From positions 1 to 46,398 of the forward strand of contig JAIPGO010000020.1 of the NCBI GenBank assembly GCA_021736135.1: a stretch of 46,398 nucleotides of DNA. The letters run 5' to 3'. Of the stretch, positions 36,908 to 44,700 are shown one piece after another. The number at the start of each line of letters is the position of its first letter. Position 1 is the stretch's first letter. Origin of the DNA: Candidatus Cloacimonadota bacterium (GTDB lineage Bacteria > Cloacimonadota > Cloacimonadia > Cloacimonadales > TCS61). A model generated the notes under the pieces. That model worked only from the letters and a program-made list of their open reading frames with translations, had not been told where the DNA came from and made no database searches. The translations under genes and the position numbers were made by a program.

Positions 36908-37562
36908 AGCAATCACCATTATAATTGTTTTAACATTCTTCTTCGCTTTACAGGCAGAAGATAATATCAGGCCAGGCTTGAATTTTCTCAAGTCAGCAGC
37001 TGTCCCCGGCTGGGGTCAGCTATCTTTACAGAAAACTTATGGTTTAGGATTTCTGGCAGTAGAAGCCGGATTCTGGACAATGAATTTCTATTACAATTCT
37101 GAATCGGATAATAAAGCAGAAGCTTCCATTAAATATGCCACTAAATATGGCAACATAGATCCTGCAGGTGATTATTCTTACCAGTTCTATGAAGATATGC
37201 GCTATTACATTTGCTCAGGATTCAGTGATGGTGGTTATAATGCACATATTGCTCAGATTGCAATAGGACTGTATCCGGATGATCCCGCTGCGCAGCAGGA
37301 ATATATTGATGCGCATGCTTATGATGAAGAACACTACTGGAGCTGGGAAACTTCCAATAACAAACGGGAATACAGTGTTTACCGCAAACGCATTGAGGAA
37401 TATTCCGATTATCTGAAAGTTCTGGGAGGTGCAATTGCAGCCAATCATATTATCAGCGCGTTTGATGCCTTGCGGTTATCCAACAAGCTGAAAAGAGTCC
37501 GTTTCGGAGTAGATTTCAATTCGGAAAACACCCCCTTGTTATCCTGTACATATAAATTTTAA
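36891..37562 (+). CDS. DUF5683-like envelope protein, paralogue 3
   Basis: The 223-residue protein starts inside the end of paralogue 2 (ATG at 36891), so translation is coupled. It has a hydrophobic signal (IIIVLTFFFALQA), then FLKSAAVPGWGQLSLQ (GWGQ replaces GSGQ), a membrane-like stretch, the shared WSWETSNNKREY block, and the ending LSCTYKF. The length equals paralogue 2. The three genes probably arose by tandem duplication and then diverged strongly. Function unknown; the context suggests an envelope or secretion role. Confidence 0.8.
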   Translation: MRINSKAITIIIVLTFFFALQAEDNIRPGLNFLKSAAVPGWGQLSLQKTYGLGFLAVEAGFWTMNFYYNSESDNKAEASIKYATKYGNIDPAGDYSYQFYEDMRYYICSGFSDGGYNAHIAQIAIGLYPDDPAAQQEYIDAHAYDEEHYWSWETSNNKREYSVYRKRIEEYSDYLKVLGGAIAANHIISAFDALRLSNKLKRVRFGVDFNSENTPLLSCTYKF

Positions 37563-37580
37563 GGAACGTAATTTACGGAT

Positions 37581-39101
37581 ATGATAAATATTGACGGCAA
37601 CAGCCTGACAATGGCTGAGATCAAATCGGTAGCCTCTAATTTCGCCAAAGTAAAACTCACTTCAGAGGCTGTTAAAAAAGTTGTCAAATGTCGCGAATAC
37701 GTAGAGAAGATCATAGCTCGTGGAGATATCGTTTATGGTCTCACTACCGGATTCGGGAAATTTGCCACTATAACCATCCCCCCCGAAGAAATTGACCAGT
37801 TGCAGGAAAACCTGATCATCTCACACGCCACAGGAGTCGGGAATTACCTTTCTCAGGAAGAAGTACGCGCCATTATGCTGCTGCGTTTGAATGTGCTGGC
37901 AAAAGGCAATTCCGGTATCAGACTGGAAACACTGCAGCTTATAATTGATATGCTCAATTGTGGTATTCATCCCCGTATCCCTGAAAAGGGTTCCGTAGGC
38001 GCCAGTGGTGATCTGGCACCGCTTTCGCATCTGGCAATGGTTGTCATCGGCAGAGGTGAAGCAGAATATCAGGGACAGATCTTACCAGGAGCAGAAGCTT
38101 TGCAAAAAGCGGGTCTTGCGCCTGCCAGACTGAAAGCAAAAGAAGGTCTGGCACTCAATAACGGCACGCAGGTTATGACCGGGATCATGGCTTTGAACCT
38201 GCTGCAGGCGGAGAAAATTGTCCGACTGGCAGATGTTTGCGCTGCCATAAGTATTGATGCCCAACTGGGTTCATCGTCGGCTTTTGACGAACTGGTACAT
38301 CAGGTGCGACCGCATCCGGGGCAAATCGCTTCCGCAAAAAACCTTTCCCGACTGCTGGCAGAATCTTCACTGCGTGATTCACACATGAACTGTACTTATG
38401 TGCAGGATGCCTACAGCGTTCGCTGCACTCCGCAGGTCCATGGCGCCATCCGTGCTGCTTTAGAATATAATCGAGCCGTTCTGGAAATTGAGATAAATGC
38501 TGCCACGGATAATCCCCTGATCTTTCCGGAACAGGACAAGGTGATTTCGGGTGGTAATTTCCATGGAGAACCCGTTGCCATAGCTGCCGATAGTTTTGGT
38601 ATTGCCGTGGCAGAACTGGCGAGTATTTCGGAACGCAGAATGGAAAGAATATTGAATCCTGCTCTCAGCAGAGGATTAAAACCGTTTCTGGCAGCTAAAC
38701 CCGGTTTCAATTCGGGTTTTATGATTGCTCAATATACCGCTGCTGCGCTGGTTTCGGAAAATAAAGTTTTAGCACATCCCAGTTCCGTTGATTCCATACC
38801 TACTTCCGCCAATCAGGAAGATCATGTGAGTATGGGCACAATCGGTGCCGTGAAAGCCCGCACTATCCTGCAAAACGTCGCCTGGGTACTGGGAATTGAA
38901 CTGATGGTAAGTCTGCAGGCGCTTGAAGATAGAGATGTGGCAACTTCACCGGTTCTGGAAAAAATTCACCAGTTCCTGCGAACAAAAGTTGCGCGCCTGG
39001 AAACTGACCGCTATCTGAAACCCGATATTGACGCCATGCAGGAGATTTTTCTGCAGGATGAGTTATATAATTATATTCAGAATCTGATCACACTGGAATA
39101 A
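37581..39101 (+). CDS. hutH: Histidine ammonia-lyase
   Basis: HutH deaminates L-histidine to trans-urocanate. The MIO-forming tripeptide ASG is at about residues 141-143 in VGASGDLAPLSHLA, the substrate loop SHATGVG is present, and GGNFHGEPVA and the QEDHVSMG motif complete the active site. The 506-residue length is normal. Residues are as in histidine rather than tyrosine or phenylalanine lyases, though substrate needs testing. No hutU, hutI or hutG is in the window, so this copy is outside a histidine-utilisation operon, embedded between envelope genes. Confidence 0.96.
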   Translation: MINIDGNSLTMAEIKSVASNFAKVKLTSEAVKKVVKCREYVEKIIARGDIVYGLTTGFGKFATITIPPEEIDQLQENLIISHATGVGNYLSQEEVRAIMLLRLNVLAKGNSGIRLETLQLIIDMLNCGIHPRIPEKGSVGASGDLAPLSHLAMVVIGRGEAEYQGQILPGAEALQKAGLAPARLKAKEGLALNNGTQVMTGIMALNLLQAEKIVRLADVCAAISIDAQLGSSSAFDELVHQVRPHPGQIASAKNLSRLLAESSLRDSHMNCTYVQDAYSVRCTPQVHGAIRAALEYNRAVLEIEINAATDNPLIFPEQDKVISGGNFHGEPVAIAADSFGIAVAELASISERRMERILNPALSRGLKPFLAAKPGFNSGFMIAQYTAAALVSENKVLAHPSSVDSIPTSANQEDHVSMGTIGAVKARTILQNVAWVLGIELMVSLQALEDRDVATSPVLEKIHQFLRTKVARLETDRYLKPDIDAMQEIFLQDELYNYIQNLITLE

Positions 39102-39106
39102 AAAAA

Positions 39107-41143
39107 ATGAAAAGCATAAGATTAATTCTGCTGGGGATACTTTTATTCACCGGCTGCGCCTATTATAATACCTTTTATAATGCCAAAAAGTATTTCACCC
39201 TGGCCCAGGAAGAAGACATCAAAGATGGCAAACCTTCGCGGACTGCTATGCAGAATTATGACAAGGCAATGCAGAAATGCGGCATCATTCTCACGGATTA
39301 TAAAGACAGCAAATGGGCTGAGGATGCGCTCTTTATGATGGCTCAATGCCTATATTACAAAAAGACCAGCCGTCTGGAAGCGAAAGTAAAATTTGAGGAG
39401 ATCATCCAGTATTATCCTGATAGCGAACATGCCATGCGCTCACATATCTATATTGCCCGGTGCCTCAAAGAAATGAACCAGGATGATAAAGCATATCAGA
39501 AACTTCGTGATTTCATTGTTTCTGGTATTTCAAAAAAATATCTGCCGGAAGCGCTGCAATTGATGGCGGAATATTATCTGGAAGACGAGGAATATTCCCA
39601 GGCAGAATATTACTATCAGAAATTAATTGATGAGCATCCAAAATCCGAGCTGCAGCAGTCAGCTTATTTCTCACTGGGACTGCTTTATCACCGCAACGAC
39701 AAATATGAGCAGTCGATCAAAACTTTTCAGGATTTTCTTGATATTAAAGCAGATAAAAAGCTGAAGCTGGAAGCCGGATATTACATTGCCAGTAATAATC
39801 TGCTTGCCGGAAATCCTGCTCTGGCAATGGAACAGATCGAAAAGCTCCTGAAAGATGAATATCGTGAACCGGAGCTAAATAAACTTCGCCTTTTGAAAGC
39901 ACGCGCTTTAGCGAAATTAAATTCCACTGAAGAAGCTGACATCATCTTTGAACTCTTGATCACAGAGAATCCCAAAACGGATATTGCTGCTGAAAGCTCT
40001 TTCTGGCGGGCTGAAATGCACTTCCGCATCCTTAATGATTATGAAAAGGCTATTGAATACTATAATAACGTCCGCACCGAAAATTCCAAATCTCCCTTTG
40101 TCGAAGAAGCTGTCACTCATAGTTCCGTCGCCAGTCAGATATTACAGTATAACAGCTCATCCTCCGATATAGAACTGGAACAACTCATTAATGAGCAGAT
40201 GAAACTCGCTGAATATTATGTGGAAGTTCTTGCCCTGCCGGATTCGGCTATGGCTGTTTATAACCGCATCATATCTCATCGTGATATAATCGCCACCCGT
40301 ATCGTCAATTATCGGGCTGAGCTTGATTCGCTCAGCAGAATTGTTTTCCCGGAACCGGTTATGGAAGATACTCTCGCAGCTATTACAGACTCTCTGGTAA
40401 TCACTCTGCAGGACTCAATTTCTGTCCCGCCCGTGAAACCACAACCAACTCGCAGTGATACTCTTTTGCAGAAAATCGAGACGGGCGAAAATGAAATTGT
40501 ACAGTATGATCAAAAATTTATACCCTATGTGCAATTCGTGAAATTGTGGATGCAGAAAACTGTTTTTCAAGACTCTCTTGCCGTGCAAGAGTTATATGAC
40601 CTGCTGCTGAAAGATTATCCTGATAGCCGCTATACTTATGCTGCCGGTCAATTTATCAACAATGAACCGGTAGATTTTTTAACACCTGCGGAACGAAAAG
40701 AAAACGAAACTATGCGCCTGGCTCTGGAAATGATACCTGAGCTGGCAGATTCAGCGCTGGTTCTGCTGACGGAGCTTTCGGCTGATTCCACAGCCACTTA
40801 TTATGAAAAGGCACTATATACCAGAGCTTATATCCAGTTCCATATTTATTCGGACACTCTGGCAACTAAACCTCTCTTTAACAGGCTATTAGCTTTTAAT
40901 GAAAATTCTGTTTATGCAGAGAATATTGCCAATGTATATAATGGTGAGAAGTTTTTGATCCTTGACAGACTGCCTGCACTGGTCGAACTGGAAGCAAAAG
41001 AACAGGAAGCTTTAGAAACTGAAGAAGCTGAAAACGAGGAAGAGCAAATGATCCTGGAACTGGAGGATATTGAAAAACCGGAATCCGATGCTCCCGCTTC
41101 CGCTGCCCCGGAAAGATCCCCACACCCTAAAACAAACGAGTGA
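39107..41143 (+). CDS. TPR-rich outer-membrane-type lipoprotein
   Basis: The 678-residue protein has a lipoprotein signal (LILLGILLFTGC) followed by YYNTFYNAKKYF, an N-terminal motif often seen on TPR lipoproteins of FCB-type bacteria. TPR and BamD-like helical pairs follow (about 45-330; FEEIIQYYPDSEHAMRSHIY, FQKLIDEHPKSELQQSAYFS type pattern), then a second helical region (about 470-640) and an acidic, Pro-rich tail. It may scaffold envelope complexes, like BamD or YfgL-related proteins; no specific function is claimed. It begins five bases after hutH. Confidence 0.85.
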   Translation: MKSIRLILLGILLFTGCAYYNTFYNAKKYFTLAQEEDIKDGKPSRTAMQNYDKAMQKCGIILTDYKDSKWAEDALFMMAQCLYYKKTSRLEAKVKFEEIIQYYPDSEHAMRSHIYIARCLKEMNQDDKAYQKLRDFIVSGISKKYLPEALQLMAEYYLEDEEYSQAEYYYQKLIDEHPKSELQQSAYFSLGLLYHRNDKYEQSIKTFQDFLDIKADKKLKLEAGYYIASNNLLAGNPALAMEQIEKLLKDEYREPELNKLRLLKARALAKLNSTEEADIIFELLITENPKTDIAAESSFWRAEMHFRILNDYEKAIEYYNNVRTENSKSPFVEEAVTHSSVASQILQYNSSSSDIELEQLINEQMKLAEYYVEVLALPDSAMAVYNRIISHRDIIATRIVNYRAELDSLSRIVFPEPVMEDTLAAITDSLVITLQDSISVPPVKPQPTRSDTLLQKIETGENEIVQYDQKFIPYVQFVKLWMQKTVFQDSLAVQELYDLLLKDYPDSRYTYAAGQFINNEPVDFLTPAERKENETMRLALEMIPELADSALVLLTELSADSTATYYEKALYTRAYIQFHIYSDTLATKPLFNRLLAFNENSVYAENIANVYNGEKFLILDRLPALVELEAKEQEALETEEAENEEEQMILELEDIEKPESDAPASAAPERSPHPKTNE

Positions 41144-41751
41144 TGAGACCCGCCAGTCTGTTCCATACTCAGCACCCGCTTCTGAAAGTTATTGTTACGC
41201 TGGCTCTGAGTATCGGAATTATTATTGCTCAACCGCTTCAACTTGGTGGACTTTTTCTGCTGCTGCTTTTATATTTTGCCTTGTTTCCTTCCCTGATACT
41301 GCACTGGTTAAAGCTGCTCTTAAAACTGCTGCCTCTCTTTATAACTATCTGCCTGTTTGGAATAATTTCGGGAAATGACTTTTACGGAGTTTTAATGCTT
41401 TCTGCCCGGCTTGCCATTTTGCTGCTGCTTTCCGCATATCTGTTTAAAACTGTGGAAATTGAGGAACTGGCTGCGCTTTTGCCCCGACATAAAGGCTTTC
41501 AGGCTTACCTGGCAGCGACATTACTCTTCGTTCCACTTTTCTTCGCCGGTTTTCAGGAAGCACGCCGGCAGACAAACAATCCGGCAACACTGATCAATTT
41601 GAGCCTGGAACTTACCCATGCACATCTGGAAGAAATCCGGGAACAGGTTTATAATTCTAAAAATCCGCAGACGGGATATAGCTATAAAGCTGATGCAACC
41701 GGTATTGGCCTTTTAATTATTTCACTTACAATATTTATATTTTTAAGGTAA
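41143..41751 (+). CDS. EcfT/CbiQ-like transporter membrane protein
   Basis: The 202-residue protein starts at the ATG within the stop of the previous gene (TGATG). It has five to six hydrophobic segments after TQHPLLKVIVTLALSI; a soluble ARRQTN loop near residue 147 may be the coupling helix. Size, an HP-x-x-K start and its position directly before truA (as in the ecfA-ecfT-truA cluster of Firmicutes) suggest an energy-coupling-factor transmembrane subunit. The usual ABC ATPase genes and an S component are not adjacent. The assignment is moderate. Confidence 0.55.
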   Translation: MRPASLFHTQHPLLKVIVTLALSIGIIIAQPLQLGGLFLLLLLYFALFPSLILHWLKLLLKLLPLFITICLFGIISGNDFYGVLMLSARLAILLLLSAYLFKTVEIEELAALLPRHKGFQAYLAATLLFVPLFFAGFQEARRQTNNPATLINLSLELTHAHLEEIREQVYNSKNPQTGYSYKADATGIGLLIISLTIFIFLR

Positions 41752-41755
41752 AATT

Positions 41756-42517
41756 ATGCCCAGATATCTCATTAGACTCAGTTATGACGGCACTCATTTT
41801 TCCGGCTGGCAGATCCAGGATCACGCACGCACCGTGCAGCAATGCCTGGAAAAAGCGCTCAGCTATTTTGATGCTCCAGTTCCGCTAACCGTTACCGGTG
41901 CCGGACGCACAGATGCCGGCGTGCATGCTCTCCGGCAATATGCTAATTTTGATCTGGAAAAGGAGATCAGCCCTCAGCAAATGGTGGCAGCTTTAAATAC
42001 ACGCCTGCCCGATGATATCAGAGTTTTACAGAGCTGGCAGGTGACTTCTGATTTCAGCGCCCGTTATAGTGCCCTTTCCCGTTCCTATGAATATCACCTC
42101 GCAATACACCGCACTCCCTTTAACCGGCTTTATTCCGCTTTCCTGCCTCGCTACCGCATTAATGCCGAGATTATTGAAAAATGCCTGCCTTATTTCCTGG
42201 GTGAACATGATTTCAGCACTTTTGCTAAACTGAATCCTGACCTTCATCATCAACGCTGCACGGTGCAGGAATTTACTCTGGAAATAAAAGATGATGAACT
42301 GATCTTCCGTATTCGCGCTAACCGCTTTCTGCATAATATGGTCAGACGTATGATAGGCACCAGCATCCGCCTGGGTCATCAGAATAAAGATCCTATGATC
42401 ATAAAAGATCTTATTGCTGCTGCCAATCCAAACAACGACCTTATCTTTACTGCCCCACCGGAAGGATTATTCTTAGCCGAAGTGGAATACATTTTGGAGT
42501 GCATTAGCTCCCGCTAA
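41756..42517 (+). CDS. truA: tRNA pseudouridine synthase A (positions 38-40)
   Basis: TruA makes pseudouridine in the anticodon arm of many tRNAs. The catalytic Asp lies in GAGRTDAGVHALRQ (about residues 48-61). LSYDGTHFSGWQ at the N-terminus and FLHNMVRRMIGT near the C-terminus are family signatures. Length (253) is normal. It begins four bases after the EcfT-like gene and is the last gene of this run. Its stop codon lies inside a GCATTAGC/GCTAATGC hairpin (42501-42520). Confidence 0.97.
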   Translation: MPRYLIRLSYDGTHFSGWQIQDHARTVQQCLEKALSYFDAPVPLTVTGAGRTDAGVHALRQYANFDLEKEISPQQMVAALNTRLPDDIRVLQSWQVTSDFSARYSALSRSYEYHLAIHRTPFNRLYSAFLPRYRINAEIIEKCLPYFLGEHDFSTFAKLNPDLHHQRCTVQEFTLEIKDDELIFRIRANRFLHNMVRRMIGTSIRLGHQNKDPMIIKDLIAAANPNNDLIFTAPPEGLFLAEVEYILECISSR

Positions 42518-42652
42518 TGCAACGAGACGCAGTCGAGTATAAAGCCGTTGAACGGCTAATGCCACAAGACGCAGTCGAGTATAAAGCTGAGTAATCACAT
42601 AGTCGCATAGAAACTACCGAAATAACCCTTAAGTCGCATTAACCTGTTAATG
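42501..42652. repeat. Hairpins and a 42-bp tandem duplication after truA
   Basis: GCATTAGC-TCCC-GCTAATGC (42501-42520) overlaps the truA stop. A 42-bp unit follows in two copies (42513-42554 and 42555-42596), both containing AGACGCAGTCGAGTATAAAG. AGCCGTT-G-AACGGCT (about 42543-42557) and GCATTAAC-CT-GTTAATGC (about 42635-42652) are further hairpins. No T-tract terminator is evident. Confidence 0.75.
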
Positions 42653-42665
42653 CACTCCCAAAACT

Positions 42666-43024
42666 GGGATCCCCCCGGAAAATTATTCAGAGATATTTAT
42701 AACAAATTATTCAGTAATAAGATAGTGCAGATTATGATTATGATTATGATTATGATTATGATTATGGAATTTCTTCTATTAGTCGAACAGATATCCAAGC
42801 TGAGTCAAGAGTTTTGAACGGTACTCCGGAACAAAGCCTGCTCCGATCTATCGGAGACTTTTGGACGACACCAATGAGATGAAGTTTCTATGTAAATAGT
42901 TAATCAGATGCACATTAGTCGCTCAAAAGTCTTGTCCTGGGTACAGTCCAAAACTCTTGGCTTAGCTGGGAGATGATTTCTTTGAATTTCAATTTCAATG
43001 ATTTAAAAAAAAACGGGGGATGCG
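42666..43024. repeat. Related element with different interior (359 bp)
   Basis: The ends GGGATCCCCCCGG and CGGGGGATGCG match the 317-bp elements, but the interior differs. It contains an inverted pair of about 30 bp (CAAGAGTTTTG at about 42808 mirrored near 42950), a second pair based on GACTTTTG (about 42848 and 42929), and a GATTAT hexamer repeated about six times (42730-42766). The linker ATGCACTCCCAAAACTGGCA joins it to the next element. No gene is seen. Confidence 0.75.
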
Positions 43025-43043
43025 AAAATGCACTCCCAAAACT

Positions 43044-43363
43044 GGCATCCCCCCGTTTTATTATTCATGATTTGTGGTAACTTCTTATTTTATAAAGTAA
43101 TATTTAGGATTTATTTCTTATAATTCCCGGTACGGGATAAATTTGTATAGCCTAAGGTTGCACCGCAGGTGATACCTTATGTAAAAAATATGCATCCCCC
43201 CCCTCCCCATCGGTGCACAGCGCCGATGGGGAGGGAGAGATGCATCATTCATATGGTAGTCTCGGAGTACCGATCGAACCAAACGCTATACAAATTTATC
43301 CCTTTCAGGGAAAAGAAACTCAACCGGAATTTATATTTTTATTAAATTTCCGGGGGGGATGTG
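43044..43363. repeat. Nested-palindrome element, copy 3 (320 bp)
   Basis: It has the same layout and orientation as the copies at 30081 and 30414. Central stem CCCTCCCCATCGG (from 43201) pairs with CCGATGGGGAGGG (to 43236). Relative to the other copies an A:T pair has become T:A in both arms, so the stem is conserved by compensatory change. A TTGACA hexamer follows 23 bases beyond its right end. Confidence 0.88.
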
Positions 43364-43385
43364 AATTAATGCACTCCCAAAAAAC

Positions 43386-43430
43386 TTGACACTATTTCAC
43401 AGGTGGGAATATATTGCACACGTGTGTAAT
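43386..43430 (+). promoter_or_regulatory. Promoter and palindromic operator of the TetR operon
   Basis: TTGACA (43386-43391) and TATATT (43410-43415) are separated by 18 bases. Overlapping and just after the -10 box is the near-perfect palindrome TTGCACACGTGTGTAA (43414-43429), a natural site for an autoregulating TetR protein. GGAGG (43432-43436) then leads to the ATG at 43441. Confidence 0.75.
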
Positions 43431-43440
43431 TGGAGGCAAG

Positions 43441-44070
43441 ATGAATAGAAAAGAAAAGGAAATGCTGAGAAGAAAAAGCGATATTATCCAGGCAGCGCAT
43501 GATCTATTTCTGGAAAAGGGATATGATGACGTTACTATGGAAGAGATTGCGCAGAAAGCGGAGTTTACGCGGCGCACGCTGTATTCCTATTTCAATGGCA
43601 AGCGAGACCTGGTCGTGGAAGTATTGATCGAAGCTGTCGATGGATTTGAAATGGAATATCGAAATGCCGTTGCCGCAGCAGCAAACAGTTACCAGGAACT
43701 GGCGGGACTGGCTGCCACTTATTTCCGGTTTTATGATCAGACCCCCATGTATTATTTATTGATGCAGCAGTTTGACCTGGCTGTTCATAATGACTGGGAT
43801 AAATTAAGTGACACGGTCAAAGATGACCTGCGCAATATGAATTTCAGCATGGATGCTCTGGCTGAGGAGATTATCCGTCGGGGTATGGGCAACGGGACAT
43901 TCCGCGCCGACCTGATCCCGGAACTGGCAGCGACATTTTTCTGGAAATCGCTTTATGGTATTGTGCATCAATACATTTTGCATGCCCAGTTTCCCAATAG
44001 TTATTATTTTATCGAAGTCCGTTACATGTTAAGAGGATTAACGATTGATCCTGCCCGTTATGAGGAGTAA
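43441..44070 (+). CDS. TetR family transcriptional regulator
   Basis: The 209-residue protein starts at the ATG at 43441 after GGAGG; a longer frame from a TTG at 43414 would translate the operator. The N-terminal DNA-binding domain is typical: IIQAAHDLFLEKGYDDVTME, then IAQKAEFTRRTLYSYFNGKR (about 15-58). The C-terminal ligand domain is helical and unassigned. The palindrome at 43414-43429 is its probable operator. The gene leads a three-gene operon with a secreted DJ-1/PfpI protein and a secreted propeller protein; the ligand is unknown. Confidence 0.94.
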   Translation: MNRKEKEMLRRKSDIIQAAHDLFLEKGYDDVTMEEIAQKAEFTRRTLYSYFNGKRDLVVEVLIEAVDGFEMEYRNAVAAAANSYQELAGLAATYFRFYDQTPMYYLLMQQFDLAVHNDWDKLSDTVKDDLRNMNFSMDALAEEIIRRGMGNGTFRADLIPELAATFFWKSLYGIVHQYILHAQFPNSYYFIEVRYMLRGLTIDPARYEE

Positions 44071-44073
44071 TTA

Positions 44074-44700
44074 ATGAAGAAATTAATGTTATATTTCATT
44101 ATCTTAGTGTCAGTTACATCACTCTCCGCTGAAAATGTGAAGGCTTTGATGATTTTGCCGGATAACTACGGAGCCAATTTTTACTGTTATCTGGAGCTTT
44201 GCCGGAATCTGGGCTGGGATATTACCACAGCTTCCGTAAACCAGGTTGTAACGCCATGTCCGTCTTATGCAGCGCCACTTGGCTGCGGAAATATTACGGT
44301 TGATTCCCTGATCTGTGAGATCAGCGATGTGACGATTTATGATTGCATCATGATCCATTCTTCCACCTCATTCAGCGGAAATCCTTATTATGAATTTTTA
44401 AATGACGTGGATACAATGCTGCTTTTAGGGCTGGCAGATGCGGCAGACATCGTGATCTGGACGTCATGTGCCGGTGTGCGGCTTTTAGGAGTTGCCGGAA
44501 TAGCTCAGGGCGTTTCGATGCAATGCCCGGCAGGTTATCAAAATGAACTGACGGCAGCAGGCGCAAATATTGTCGGCGAAAAGATCCCGCCCGTTATTGA
44601 CGGCAATATCATCACTACGATGCGCGGACAGTTTTATACCCAGCAGAACGTTTATGCCATCCTCACGGCTTTGAAAAATCTGCAGGAGGTAGAAGAATGA
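44074..44700 (+). CDS. Exported DJ-1/PfpI-superfamily protein
   Basis: The 208-residue protein has a signal peptide (MLYFIILVSVTSLSA), then a class I glutamine-amidotransferase-like fold: KALMILPDNYGANFY, a strand-turn YDCIMIHSS, the nucleophile elbow IVIWTSCAGVRLLGVAG with its cysteine, and VIDGNIITTMRG, which matches the C-terminal DJ-1/PfpI pattern. Most family members are cytoplasmic, so export is unusual. Possible activities include deglycase, chaperone or peptidase-like; none can be assigned. It starts three bases after the tetR stop with GAGGAG as ribosome site and overlaps the next gene by four bases. Confidence 0.8.
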   Translation: MKKLMLYFIILVSVTSLSAENVKALMILPDNYGANFYCYLELCRNLGWDITTASVNQVVTPCPSYAAPLGCGNITVDSLICEISDVTIYDCIMIHSSTSFSGNPYYEFLNDVDTMLLLGLADAADIVIWTSCAGVRLLGVAGIAQGVSMQCPAGYQNELTAAGANIVGEKIPPVIDGNIITTMRGQFYTQQNVYAILTALKNLQEVEE

